The notes: generated by a model from the letters alone, not told the origin. DNA of 28,049 bases from Algiphilus sp. (GCF_023145115.1 NZ_JAGLEJ010000007.1:1-28049), one strand, 5' to 3'; numbered from the stretch's first letter, positions 17,710-26,410 are shown. Numbers and translations are program-made.

Positions 17710-19317
17710 ATGAAACGCATCCAGACCACCATCAGCACCGCCTCGCCCGACTACCAGGCCAATCTCGCGCACAACCGCGACCTGGTCGCCGCCTTCCGCG
17801 AGCATCAGCGTCGCGCCCGCGAGGACCGCCCGCAGCGCGACTTCGATCGCCTCGACAAGCAGGGCAAGCATTTCGTGCGCAAGCGGCTGGAGCTGCTGCT
17901 CGACGCCGGCACGCCTTTCCTGGAGCTGTCCTCGCTGGCCGCCAACGAGCTCTACGACGGCGAGGTCCCGGGCGCGGCCTGCGTCACCGGCATCGGCATC
18001 GTCGCCGGCCGCGAGGTCGTCATCAATGCCGGCGACGCCAGCGTCAAGGGCGGCGCCTGGTATCCGATCACGGTCAAGAAGACGGTGCGCGCGCTCGACA
18101 TCGCCATCGAGAACCGGCTGCCGGTGATCCATCTCTGCGACTCGGCCGGCGGCTTCCTGCCGGAGCAGGCCGAGCTCTTCGCGGACAAGTACTACGCCGG
18201 CCGCATCTTCCGCAACCAGTGCATGCTCTCGAAGATGGGCATCCAGCAGGTGGCGGTGGTATTGGGCCACTGCACGGCCGGCGGCGCCTACGTCCCCGGG
18301 CTGTCGGACTACAACGTCATCGTGCGCGGCACCGGTGCCATCTTCCTGGCCGGCCCGCCGCTGGTGAAGGCCGCCACCGGCGAGGAGGTCAGCGTCGAGG
18401 ATCTGGGCGGCGCCGACATGCATACCTCCACCTCCGGCACGGCGGACTATCCGGCCTCCAGCGAGGAGGAGGGCATCGCCATCGCGCGCGACATCGTCGG
18501 CCAGTTCAAGCGCCCGACCAAGGCGCAGATCGAGTGGCAGGAACCGGAGGCGCCCTACTACCCCGCCGAGGAGCTCTACGGCGTCATCCCGAAGGACATC
18601 AAGGCGCAGTTCGACATGCGCGAGGTCATCGCGCGCGTGGTCGACGGCTCGCGCTTCCACGAGTATCAGCCCAACTACGGCAAGACCCTGATCTGCGGCT
18701 ATGCGCATATCTGGGGCTACAAGGTGGGGATCCTCGGCAACAATGGCGTGCTCTTCAACGACAGCGCACTCAAGGGCGCGCACTTCATCGAGCTGTGCAA
18801 CCAGAACCGCACGCCGATCATCTTCCTGCAGAACATCACCGGCTTCATGGTCGGCCGCGCCTACGAGGAGCAGGGCATCACCAAGGACGGCGCCAAGATG
18901 ATCATGGCCGTCTCCAACTGCGAGGTGCCCAAGATCACGGTGATGTGCCACGGCAGCTTCGGCGCCGGCAACTACGGCATGTCCGGCCGCGCCTTCGATT
19001 CGCGCTTCGTCTTCGCCTGGCCGAATCACCAGATCTCGGTCATGGGGGCCGAGCAGGCCGCCAACACGCTCGCGGACGTCAAGTTCCGTCAGCTGGAAAA
19101 GCAGGGCCAGCAGCTCTCCGACGAGGACTACAACGCGATCCGCGATCCGGTGCTGGCCGAGTTCAAGCGCAAGTCCTCGGCCTACTGGTCGACCTCCGAG
19201 ATCTGGGACGACGGCATCATCGACCCAGCCGACACGCGCAACGTGCTGGGCATCGCGCTGTCCGCGGCGCTCAATACCGAGATCGGCGATCCGCGCTACG
19301 GCGTCTTCCGCATGTAG
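17710..19317 (+). CDS. atuC: Acyl-CoA carboxylase carboxyltransferase beta subunit (geranyl/3-methylcrotonyl-CoA type)
   Basis: The 535-residue carboxyltransferase transfers CO2 from carboxybiotin to the gamma carbon of an alpha,beta-unsaturated branched acyl-CoA. Lineage markers of the 3-methylcrotonyl/geranyl-CoA group are SAGGFLPEQAELF (145-157), CTAGGAYVPGLSDYN, IFLAGPPLVKAATGEEVSVEDLGGADMH (211-238), NNGVLFNDSALKGAHFIELC, QNITGFMVGRAYEEQGI, GSFGAGNYGMSGRAF and QISVMGAEQAANTLADVK. Residue 163 is Ala (YYAGRIF), where methylcrotonyl-CoA carboxylases typically have Phe (HFGRIF) as I remember them; a small residue would suit a longer substrate such as geranyl-CoA. The ATG at 17710 lies 46 bases after the carrier gene. 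The carboxylase lineage is certain; choosing geranyl-CoA over methylcrotonyl-CoA rests on the AtuA and TetR neighbours and on this residue. Confidence 0.88.
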   Translation: MKRIQTTISTASPDYQANLAHNRDLVAAFREHQRRAREDRPQRDFDRLDKQGKHFVRKRLELLLDAGTPFLELSSLAANELYDGEVPGAACVTGIGIVAGREVVINAGDASVKGGAWYPITVKKTVRALDIAIENRLPVIHLCDSAGGFLPEQAELFADKYYAGRIFRNQCMLSKMGIQQVAVVLGHCTAGGAYVPGLSDYNVIVRGTGAIFLAGPPLVKAATGEEVSVEDLGGADMHTSTSGTADYPASSEEEGIAIARDIVGQFKRPTKAQIEWQEPEAPYYPAEELYGVIPKDIKAQFDMREVIARVVDGSRFHEYQPNYGKTLICGYAHIWGYKVGILGNNGVLFNDSALKGAHFIELCNQNRTPIIFLQNITGFMVGRAYEEQGITKDGAKMIMAVSNCEVPKITVMCHGSFGAGNYGMSGRAFDSRFVFAWPNHQISVMGAEQAANTLADVKFRQLEKQGQQLSDEDYNAIRDPVLAEFKRKSSAYWSTSEIWDDGIIDPADTRNVLGIALSAALNTEIGDPRYGVFRM

Positions 19318-19326
19318 GCTGTGGTC

Positions 19327-20322
19327 ATGGAGCCTGCCACCGCCAGTCAACCGGATACCGCAAGCGGCGACCACCTCGTCCGCAAGGCGGTAGTGGTGGG
19401 GCTGCGCACGCGCTTCGTCATGCGGTGCATGCGCTTCCTGCTGCGGCCCTGGCTGAGCTTCGTGCTGGGCGGCCCGCACAAGCGCATCGCCCGCATCCAG
19501 CTGCGCCTGGCTGCACAGGCATGCCGCGACAGCGCCGGCCTGGCCGTGGTCTACCGCGTGCTCGGCAAGTGCCCCGGGCATGCGGTGGGGGATATCGACG
19601 CCACCGACGCGCCGGTCGTGCTCTATCTGCACGGCGGCGGCTTCGTCCTGCCGGCGGTACCTGCCACCCACGTCAGCCTGCTGGCACGCATCTGCCGCGA
19701 CCTGGGCGCATCCGGCTTCATGGCCGACTACCGACTCGCGCCGTTCAACCACTTCCCCGCCGCGCTCGACGACTGCGAGCAAGCCTATCGGGCGCTGCTC
19801 GATCGCGGCTTCCCGGCGCACCGCATCGTGATGGCGGGCGAGTCCGCCGGCGGCAATCTGCTGCTCGGCCTGCTCCAGCGGATCCGGCGCGCCGGGCTGC
19901 CGATGCCGGCCGGCGCCGTGCCGATCTCGCCGGTGACCGAGATGGGTCGCATCCACGCCCCGCCGGCGCGTGCGCGGCTGCGCAACCGCGATCCGATCCT
20001 GCCCGCCGAGGGCCTGCATCGCATCGACCCGATCTACTCCGGCGGGCACGATGCCGCCGATCCCGAGCTGTCCCCGCTGTACATGGACTGCCACGACCTG
20101 CCGCCGATCCGTTTCCTGGTCAGCGATGGCGAGATCCTCCTCGACGACACCCTGCTGCTCGCCGAGCGCATGCGCGATGCCGGCACCGATGTGCGGGTCG
20201 ACGTGTGGCCGAAGCTGCCCCACGGGTTCCCGCTGTTCGGTGCCGTCATGCCGGAAGTCGTGGAAGCGCGCCACGACATGACAGCCTTCATGCGTCACTG
20301 CCTGGAGAATCGGGCGGGCTGA
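19327..20322 (+). CDS. Alpha/beta hydrolase, hormone-sensitive-lipase-type esterase
   Basis: The 331-residue protein shows HGGG (102-105, oxyanion hole), the nucleophile motif GESAGG (171-176, Ser173), an acidic segment SDGEILLDD (266-274, catalytic acid Glu269 or Asp267) and His299 in PHGFPLFG. These are the marks of the HSL/GDSAG esterase family, which hydrolyses medium-chain esters. A hydrophobic or basic N-terminal cap region (residues 20-65) precedes the core. The ATG at 19327 is preferred; a GTG at 19321 would add two residues. It lies 9 bases after the carboxylase beta gene and so is likely the last gene of that operon. It might release terpene alcohols or acids from esters, but this is only inferred from position. 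Confidence 0.87.
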   Translation: MEPATASQPDTASGDHLVRKAVVVGLRTRFVMRCMRFLLRPWLSFVLGGPHKRIARIQLRLAAQACRDSAGLAVVYRVLGKCPGHAVGDIDATDAPVVLYLHGGGFVLPAVPATHVSLLARICRDLGASGFMADYRLAPFNHFPAALDDCEQAYRALLDRGFPAHRIVMAGESAGGNLLLGLLQRIRRAGLPMPAGAVPISPVTEMGRIHAPPARARLRNRDPILPAEGLHRIDPIYSGGHDAADPELSPLYMDCHDLPPIRFLVSDGEILLDDTLLLAERMRDAGTDVRVDVWPKLPHGFPLFGAVMPEVVEARHDMTAFMRHCLENRAG

Positions 20323-20706
20323 GCGACGATCCCCCCGGGCAGTCCGCGTGTGCAGGCGCACCAACCACCCGGCATGAATGGACGGCCTCGCCCGCGCTCG
20401 GACTGCCGGCAGCCCGACCACCCGCCCAACGCAGCTGCGCAGGCTTGACGCACGCTACCGTCGCGCCCATCTCCCCGGGTGCGGCGCATCCGCGACGCGA
20501 CACCGCGACCGCTCCCCCGTTCCGGCGGCCGCGCTGCATCGCGACGGCAGCGCCCCGTCAGCGGCCTCCCCCGCTTGCTGCCGACGCGTGAGGCCCGCGT
20601 GCGCGACGCGCCGATACGCGGCCCGACTGCCGCGCCACGGGCCGGCGCACAAAAAAGCCCCGGCACGATGGCCGGGGCTCGAAGGGATCGGCGGTGATCC
20701 GGTGCG
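20323..20706. other. Intergenic region between convergent esterase and ompA genes
   Basis: The stretch is 384 bases, very GC-rich, with no gene I can support. Open frames here have no recognisable domain. It holds a 9-base inverted repeat GGCAGTCCG / CGGACTGCC (20338-20346 and 20399-20407, 52 bases apart) near the esterase end and the ompA terminator near the other end. Nothing else stands out. Confidence 0.6.
20651..20679 (-). terminator. Rho-independent terminator of ompA
   Basis: Read on the minus strand, a 9-base perfect stem AGCCCCGGC / GCCGGGGCT with a six-base loop is followed by TTTTTT. It lies 28 bases after the ompA stop. The run of six A on the plus strand is conspicuous in this GC-rich stretch. 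Confidence 0.9.
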
Positions 20707-22158
20707 TCAGCGCACCCGGAACTCCACGCGACGGTTGTTGGCGCGACCTTCCTCGGTGTCGTTGGTATCGATCGGGATGGTTTCACCGTAACCCACCGGC
20801 GTCATGCGACCGCCGCTGATGTCCTTCTGCATCAGGTAGGTCTTGACCGAATTGGCGCGCCGCTCGGAAAGGCCGAGGTTGTACTCGTCCGGACCGATGC
20901 TGTCGGTGTGACCCTCGACGTCGACATCGACATCCGGGTAGGCCTTCAGCACTTCGGCGGCCTGATCGAGGATGTCCTTCGACTCCGGCGTCAGCCGGGC
21001 CGAGTCGAACTCGAAGTTGACGCCGCGGAGGATGAAGTTCTGCGTCCGCTCCACCGCGAAGCCCTCGGCATCGGCAGGCTCGCCCGGCCGCGCGAGACGT
21101 CGGTCACCGACCAGCGCACAGCCGTTGGGCAGCACGGTGGCACCGGGCGGCGACTGCGGGCACTCGTCGAGATGGTCGGGCACGCCATCGCCGTCCGAGT
21201 CGAGCGGACAGCCATCGGCGTCGACCGGAATGCCGGGCGGCGTGTTCGGGCACTTGTCCTTGAAGTCGGAGACACCGTCATTGTCGGAGTCGGTGAACGG
21301 ACAGCCGCGCTGGTCGACCCGTTCGCCCTCCGGCGTGTTCGGGCATTCGTCGAGGTAGTCCGGTACGCCGTCGCCGTCGGAATCGATCGGGCAGCCGTAC
21401 TGATCCACGGTGGCGCCTTCGGGCGTGCCCGGGCAGCGATCCTTGTGGTCCGGCACGCCATCGCCGTCCGAGTCGATCGGGCAGCCGTACTGATCGACCG
21501 TCACGCCAGGCGGCGTGTTGGGGCACTCGTCCCGGTGGTCCGGGATGCCGTCCGCGTCGGAATCCGGCGGGAACTCGCCGAGCTTGAGGCGCACGCCGAA
21601 CAGCGCGGTCCAGGTGTAGAAGTCCTCGTCGCGCGGAATGCCCGGCGGCTCGGCGTTGACCTGATCGATGTGGTACCGACCCGACGCGATGAACTCGAGG
21701 CTGCGGCTCAGCGGATAGGTGAAGCCGCCTCCGAACTGCAGGCCCGGACCGGTGGTGCTCTCGTCGAGGAAATCGATGTCGTGCATGTTGGCGCCGGCCA
21801 TCAGGAAAGGCCGGAAACCGCCGACATCCTCGACGTTCGGACCGCGAAGCAGGTAGACGACCGCGTTGACGCCGGCCGTGAAACGCTCGTAGTCGGTGGC
21901 CGGCGCGGGCACGCCGAGATCAGCGTAGCCGGCCTCGAGCTCGAGGGACAGCCAGGGAAGAATCGGGCGACCGATGGTGAAGTAGCCGGCCGGGCCATTG
22001 TCCAGATCGGACGAGTCCGAAAAGATCATGCCGCCCTGAGCCTGGATGTACCAGCGGTCATCGTAGTACTTGGCCCAGTCCCTGGCTCCGTCCTGCGCCC
22101 ACGCTGCCCCCGTGAACACGAGTACCGCCAACATCAGACACGCTGATCGCTGAATCAC
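20707..22158 (-). CDS. OmpA family outer-membrane protein with TSP3 repeats
   Basis: The 483-residue protein has a signal peptide (cleavage after ..GAAWA at residue 21) and a beta-barrel-like N-terminal domain (about 30-195, alternating strands such as SLELEAGYADLG and LEFIASGRYHI). Five thrombospondin type 3 repeats of about 30 residues follow (199-349; calcium-binding DSDGDGVPD cores, each with two Cys). The C-terminal OmpA domain (about 370-483) carries the peptidoglycan-binding segment VDVEGHTDSIGPDEYNLGLSERRANSVKTYL and ends NNRRVEFRVR. It anchors the outer membrane to peptidoglycan; the calcium-binding repeats act as a stiff spacer. The organisation resembles OprF-like porins, which carry similar repeats. 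It is transcribed alone, with its own terminator, divergently from the large lipoprotein gene. Confidence 0.92.
   Translation of the reverse strand: MIQRSACLMLAVLVFTGAAWAQDGARDWAKYYDDRWYIQAQGGMIFSDSSDLDNGPAGYFTIGRPILPWLSLELEAGYADLGVPAPATDYERFTAGVNAVVYLLRGPNVEDVGGFRPFLMAGANMHDIDFLDESTTGPGLQFGGGFTYPLSRSLEFIASGRYHIDQVNAEPPGIPRDEDFYTWTALFGVRLKLGEFPPDSDADGIPDHRDECPNTPPGVTVDQYGCPIDSDGDGVPDHKDRCPGTPEGATVDQYGCPIDSDGDGVPDYLDECPNTPEGERVDQRGCPFTDSDNDGVSDFKDKCPNTPPGIPVDADGCPLDSDGDGVPDHLDECPQSPPGATVLPNGCALVGDRRLARPGEPADAEGFAVERTQNFILRGVNFEFDSARLTPESKDILDQAAEVLKAYPDVDVDVEGHTDSIGPDEYNLGLSERRANSVKTYLMQKDISGGRMTPVGYGETIPIDTNDTEEGRANNRRVEFRVR
21112..21564 (-). repeat. Five TSP3-encoding tandem repeats within ompA
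   Basis: There are five units of about 90 bases encoding D-S-D-x-D-G-(V/I)-x-D ... C-P-x-(T/S)-P ... G-C. The third position of the array (FTDSDNDGVSDFKDKCPNTPPG) has one extra residue. Stretches coding for VDQYGCPIDSDGDGVPDHKD and VDQYGCPIDSDGDGVPDYLD are nearly identical in DNA, so recent unit duplication or slippage is plausible. Confidence 0.85.
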
Positions 22159-22399
22159 GCTGCTACTCCCTGTATCCCGAATTTATGGTGCAGCCTGGGC
22201 GCGTCGGTGCGGGGTTTTCTTACACCGGGGAACTGCCAAGGCGCACTGGCACATTGGCATACTAATCCCTATAGTTCTCGTGTGGAAGTCTATACACGGA
22301 AGCAGCCGGGCACGTGATTCGTGGCGCCCTCAACCCGGGGAAGTCGAGAATCCAGGCCCGACCGTAACTAAATGAAATTGAGCGCTGGAGAGTCACCCG
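22159..22399. promoter_or_regulatory. Divergent promoter region of ompA and the 929-residue lipoprotein
   Basis: These 241 bases contain the AT-rich core TACTAATCCCTATAGTTC (22260-22277). On the minus strand TTCCAC-17-TAGTAT is a possible ompA promoter; on the plus strand TATAGT (22270-22275) and TATACA (22291-22296) are possible -10 boxes without good -35 partners. An inverted repeat TGCCA-N8-TGGCA is at 22234-22251. The exact promoters are uncertain. Confidence 0.4.
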
Positions 22400-25189
22400 A
22401 TGTCTATGCCCCTTAAGTCCTGGTTCGGCGCCCTGCTGGCTGCGCTGTTGCTCGCCGCGTGCGGTGATGGCTCGGTACGCAGCCCCGAGTTGATCGGCCC
22501 CGGCGGCCTCCTGAACATCCAGCTCCGCTGCCAGACTGCGCCCGGTCCGAACGGCCCTCCCTGCGCGCAGCCGCCGACGGTGTTCGTTGGCGGCAGCGTC
22601 CACTATCGCGTGCTGGGCACCTTCGAGGACGGCTCGACGCGTGACATCACGGCGCAGGATCGCATCGCGCTCAACCTCGGACCGGCCGGTACCTCGCGCG
22701 GTTCGCTGACGCCCACCGGCCCCGAAAAGGGGCGTGTCCGGGGCAATGCGGCCACCGAGGACGGCGCTCCGCTCAGCGTGACCGCGGCGGATACCCAGGG
22801 CGAAGCGGATCCGGCCCGGGACGATCTCATCGTGGTCGGCGGCACGCCCGAGTCGATCGACGTCCTCCTGCGCGACAGCGCAGGTAGGCTGGACGGCTTC
22901 CCGTTCGATGTCGCGCCTTCCGGTGTTCCCCAGCAGTTCGTGGCGCGCGTGAATTTCGCCGAGAGCGCCCCCGACCTGCTCGTCAGCAGCGACCCCCAAC
23001 TCGTGTGGTCGGCAGAGCTCGTGGATGGCCAGCCGGATGACACCGGCAGCATCACGCAGAACGGCGTCTTCACCGGCACCAACACCAGCCCGGACCTGGA
23101 AGAGGCCGACAACTCGATCTACGCGATCACCGCGCGCTTCCGCCCCGAGCCGGACGACCCGTCTGCGCCGCAGTTCTCACCCATCCAAAGCACCGAGGAG
23201 CTGGAAGTCGGCCCGGCGAGCTACGTGGACGACTCGTTCCGCCTGGAGCCGGCGGCCGCGCAGATCGTCGAGGGCCAGACGGTGACCTTCCGCGCCTTCG
23301 CCAGCTTCCAGACCGGCGAAGCCGGTGACGGCACGCCGGTCATCGTGGAGGCGGAGATCACCCAGGCCCTCGAAACGCTCGGCAGCGACGGCCCCGAGTT
23401 CGTCGAGTTCCAGGAATCCGACGCCGAGATCGACAATGTCCTCGTCGGACTCTCGGCCACGCCGGAGGGCCTCCCGGTAACGGTGACCGCCACCTTCCGT
23501 GGCGAGACCGACACCTCGCAGGTTGTGGTGCTCGAGCCAGACTTCGCCCAGCTCGCCCTGGTTCCGGTGGGTGTCGCGCCGTTCGAGGCCGCCGGCCTGT
23601 TCAATATCCCCGGCGCCGACGAGGAAGCGATCCAGGAGCGCCGTGAGCAGGTTGCCAACGACGCATTGCTCCTCGGCCTCAACGAGAACGGCCAGATCCC
23701 GACCTGCGAGTACGACCCCAGCATCGAGGACATGCCCGAGGACTGCCCGAACGCGGCACTCCCGCTGAATCAGACCCTGCCGGGCGTCAGCCTCTCCTAC
23801 GTGGTCGTTGCCCGCCTGCAGGGCTCGCCCGAGTTCGGCGAGGACGGCACAAACGGCATCCTGCTGCAGGACTTCACCGCCGCGTGCGACGACGACAGTG
23901 TCCTGTCGATCAATTTCGACGGCGGGGACAGCGTTATCGACATCGCCACCCTGACGGACCCCGAGGGCGAGGACGTCGAGCCGGAGCCGCTGCGTACAGC
24001 CTCCGGCGCACGGTATGTGCGCGTCGACGGTCTGTCCGAGGGCGAAAGCATCCTCCGAGCACGACTCGGCGTCGGGTTCGAAGGCGATGCCACCGCGGGC
24101 CTGAACTGCCGCAGCGAGGAAGTCGAGGACGCCGAGACCGATGTCGTTGTCGGACTTGACGGCGGCAACGGCCAGATCGAGGCGGTCGACCGCACCACCT
24201 TCAACATCAACCGCAACTTCGGCTGCCAGGGCTTCATCAATGCCGAGCAGCTGCTGGCCGATGAAGGTGTCCGTGCCCGCGGCGAGAAGCTCATCGCTTC
24301 GCTGACCTACGACGTCGGTGAAGAGGGCATGACCGAGCGGCGCGTGATCGTGCCGATCAATCAGCAGCGCATCGTCGATTTCCGCACGGTGCGTGGCCCG
24401 GCGCAGACGCCCGAGCAGCTCGACTGCCGCAACGAGGACGGCACCGGCGGCCCGCCGGCGATCTCGATCACCAACGCGCTGGACGTCGAGCGCGGTCTGG
24501 TCTTCACCGACAGCCCGATCAGCCTGGACACCAACTGTGCGGCGGCCGACCTGATCATCCGCGAGGGTGTGACCCTGCCGGGGCTGACCAACACGCTGAT
24601 CGACGAGGACCCCGAGGACGACATCCTGCCGCGCACCACGCGCGCCGCCAGCTACGTCCTGCTGCCGGTGGACGACGCCATTCTCGGCGGAGACAGCGCC
24701 ATCAGCAGCGCGCAGATCGACGAGCTCTGCGACGGCCTCGAGCCGCTGCTGACGCTCCCACTCGGGCCGGCCGTCGGTCTGCCTCAGGGAGCCGGGCTGC
24801 CGGTCGAGCTGATCAGCGGTATCGGTGCCATCCTGTCGCCGATCCTCAACAGCGAGCCGGTGCAGGGTCCGGTTGCCGACGGTCTCGAGCTGCTGCTCAA
24901 TTCCCTGGGCGATCTGGTCAACGGCCTGCTCGATGTCACCGGCCTGGGCGATCTGCTGATCGATCCGCTTCTCGGGATACTGGGCATCGGCGACGACAGC
25001 CCGGTCGGCATTTCGCTGCTGGCATCGCTGATCGACGGCCTCGGGCTGCTGCTCGACGAGCTGAAGAGCGCCATCGGTGGTGCCATCGGGCTGGAGGATC
25101 CGCCCGCCACGGCCGATCCGGGCGATCCCTTCGTGCAGGAGCAGATGGAAGCGCCTGACGAGGGAGAGGAAGGCGAGGAAGAAGCCTGA
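22400..25189 (+). CDS. Large lipoprotein of unknown function with Ig-like repeats
   Basis: The 929-residue protein has a lipoprotein signal (lipobox LLAAC, Cys21). I do not recognise a named family. Residues 30 to about 400 look like a series of bacterial Ig-like domains: strand-rich segments such as VFVGGSVHYRVLGTFEDGSTRDI, PQQFVARVNF and IVEGQTVTFRAFASFQTG, the last resembling Big2-type openings. The middle part contains paired cysteines. Residues about 776-902 are a Leu/Gly/Asp-rich stretch of short amphipathic or hydrophobic segments (for example LLNSLGDLVNGLLDVTGLGD), and the end is very acidic (EAPDEGEEGEEEA). The ATG at 22400 follows GGAGAG by seven bases. It is probably surface-exposed or periplasmic. 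It is transcribed divergently from ompA and followed by a strong hairpin. Confidence 0.85.
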   Translation: MSMPLKSWFGALLAALLLAACGDGSVRSPELIGPGGLLNIQLRCQTAPGPNGPPCAQPPTVFVGGSVHYRVLGTFEDGSTRDITAQDRIALNLGPAGTSRGSLTPTGPEKGRVRGNAATEDGAPLSVTAADTQGEADPARDDLIVVGGTPESIDVLLRDSAGRLDGFPFDVAPSGVPQQFVARVNFAESAPDLLVSSDPQLVWSAELVDGQPDDTGSITQNGVFTGTNTSPDLEEADNSIYAITARFRPEPDDPSAPQFSPIQSTEELEVGPASYVDDSFRLEPAAAQIVEGQTVTFRAFASFQTGEAGDGTPVIVEAEITQALETLGSDGPEFVEFQESDAEIDNVLVGLSATPEGLPVTVTATFRGETDTSQVVVLEPDFAQLALVPVGVAPFEAAGLFNIPGADEEAIQERREQVANDALLLGLNENGQIPTCEYDPSIEDMPEDCPNAALPLNQTLPGVSLSYVVVARLQGSPEFGEDGTNGILLQDFTAACDDDSVLSINFDGGDSVIDIATLTDPEGEDVEPEPLRTASGARYVRVDGLSEGESILRARLGVGFEGDATAGLNCRSEEVEDAETDVVVGLDGGNGQIEAVDRTTFNINRNFGCQGFINAEQLLADEGVRARGEKLIASLTYDVGEEGMTERRVIVPINQQRIVDFRTVRGPAQTPEQLDCRNEDGTGGPPAISITNALDVERGLVFTDSPISLDTNCAAADLIIREGVTLPGLTNTLIDEDPEDDILPRTTRAASYVLLPVDDAILGGDSAISSAQIDELCDGLEPLLTLPLGPAVGLPQGAGLPVELISGIGAILSPILNSEPVQGPVADGLELLLNSLGDLVNGLLDVTGLGDLLIDPLLGILGIGDDSPVGISLLASLIDGLGLLLDELKSAIGGAIGLEDPPATADPGDPFVQEQMEAPDEGEEGEEEA

Positions 25190-25210
25190 TCCCCGGACAC
25201 AAGCGAAACC

Positions 25211-25238
25211 GGAAACGCCCGCGCAAGCGGGCGTTTCC
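25211..25238. terminator. Bidirectional terminator hairpin between convergent genes
   Basis: A perfect 12-base stem GGAAACGCCCGC / GCGGGCGTTTCC encloses a GCAA tetraloop. It lies 21 bases after the lipoprotein stop and 26 bases after the end of the convergent acyl-CoA dehydrogenase. The AAA/TTT flanks inside the stem let it work in both directions. Confidence 0.85.
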
Positions 25239-25264
25239 TCTGGATGCGGTGAAAGCGGCGGGGC

Positions 25265-26410
25265 TCAGTAGCCCAGCTGGCGCGAGGCGAGATCCTTCAT
25301 GATCTCGGAAGCGCCGCCGCCGATGGACAGCACCTTCGTCTCGCGGAAGATGCGCTCCGACTTCGCTCCGCGCAGATAGCCGGCGCCGCCGAGGATCTGG
25401 ACTGCTTGACCCGCCACCTGCTCGAGCGTCGATGTCGCCAGATTCTTGAGCATGCAGAGCTCGGCAACCGGGTGCTGCCCCTGCGAAACGCGCCATGCGA
25501 GCAGGTGGAGCTGAGCGCCGACAGCGTCGATGGCGGTCTTCATGTCGACCAGCTTGTGGCGTATCACCTGACGCGCGATGAGCGGCTTGCCGAAGGTCTG
25601 GCGCTCGCGCGCCCAGTCGAGCGCCTCCCGGTAGCAGGTCTGCGCCAGCCCCCAGGCCTGGGCGGCCAGCGCCAGTCGCTCGCCGTTGAAGTTCTGCATG
25701 ATCGCCATGAAGCCGGCGTTCTCGACGCCGATCAGATTCGCGGCGGGCACGCGCGCGTCGTCGAAATACAGGGTCGCGGTGTCCGAGCACCGCCACCCCA
25801 TCTTGTCCAGCGGCGAGCGCGAAAAGCCGGGTGTATCGCCTTCCACCACCAGCAGCGAAATGCCGCCGACGCCCTCGCCACCCGTGCGCACGGCGGTCGT
25901 GATGCAGTCCGCGCGCATCCCGGAGGTGATGAAGGTCTTGCTGCCCTTGAGAATGTAGTGATCGCCGTCGCGGCGGGCCGTGGTGCGGATGCTCGCGACG
26001 TCGGAGCCGCCCGATGGCTCCGTGATGGCGAGCGCGGCCACCTTGTCGCCGGCAAGCACGGGCGCCACGAAGCGCTGCTTCTGCTCGTCGGTTCCCGCGG
26101 CCACGATGGGCGGCGTCCCGATGCCGTGGCTCATCAGACTGGCGATGAGCCCGCCGCTTCCCGCCCGGCAGAGTTCCTCGATCGCGATCATCTCGAAGAA
26201 GCGATCGGGCACCTCAATCCCGCCACAGGCCTCGGGAAACCCGATCTGCAGGACACCGGCCTCGGCGGCACACCGATGCAGGGCGCGCGGCAACTCGCCC
26301 GCCTCCTCCCACGCATCGATGCTCGGGGTAATCTCACTTTCCACAAATCGCGCAACCTGGTCCCGGAATGCGCCATGGTCGTCGTTCAGGAAGGGGCTGC
26401 TAGCGGTCAT
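25265..26410 (-). CDS. Acyl-CoA dehydrogenase (branched-chain / citronellyl-CoA type likely)
   Basis: The 381-residue FAD flavoenzyme introduces an alpha,beta double bond into an acyl-CoA. Family motifs are AITEPSGGSDVASIRTTA (128-145), LKGSKTFITSG, ERQTFGKPL (269-277) and the C-terminal ILGGAGYLRGAKSERIFRETKVLSIGGGASEI. Position 348 is Gly, where short- and medium-chain enzymes carry the catalytic Glu. Instead Glu244 in FNGERLALAAQA matches the isovaleryl-CoA/long-chain dehydrogenase position for the base. This fits a branched substrate such as citronellyl-CoA (AtuD role). I chose the ATG at 26410, where the domain begins; the open frame to 26563 overlaps the divergent ligase gene. It ends near the shared terminator hairpin. 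Confidence 0.88.
   Translation of the reverse strand: MTASSPFLNDDHGAFRDQVARFVESEITPSIDAWEEAGELPRALHRCAAEAGVLQIGFPEACGGIEVPDRFFEMIAIEELCRAGSGGLIASLMSHGIGTPPIVAAGTDEQKQRFVAPVLAGDKVAALAITEPSGGSDVASIRTTARRDGDHYILKGSKTFITSGMRADCITTAVRTGGEGVGGISLLVVEGDTPGFSRSPLDKMGWRCSDTATLYFDDARVPAANLIGVENAGFMAIMQNFNGERLALAAQAWGLAQTCYREALDWARERQTFGKPLIARQVIRHKLVDMKTAIDAVGAQLHLLAWRVSQGQHPVAELCMLKNLATSTLEQVAGQAVQILGGAGYLRGAKSERIFRETKVLSIGGGASEIMKDLASRQLGY

Noticed and set aside
17533..20421. A 962-codon minus-strand open frame
   Set aside because: It is antisense to the carboxyltransferase and esterase genes, with shadow-like composition and no family match.
18219..20591. A 790-codon plus-strand open frame in another frame over the beta subunit and esterase
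   Set aside because: It overlaps two well-recognised genes and its translation has the Arg/Gly/His composition typical of out-of-frame reading.
22247..22260. TGGCAC...GGCAT as a sigma-54 promoter
   Set aside because: The GG and GC elements are 7 bases apart instead of the required 10.
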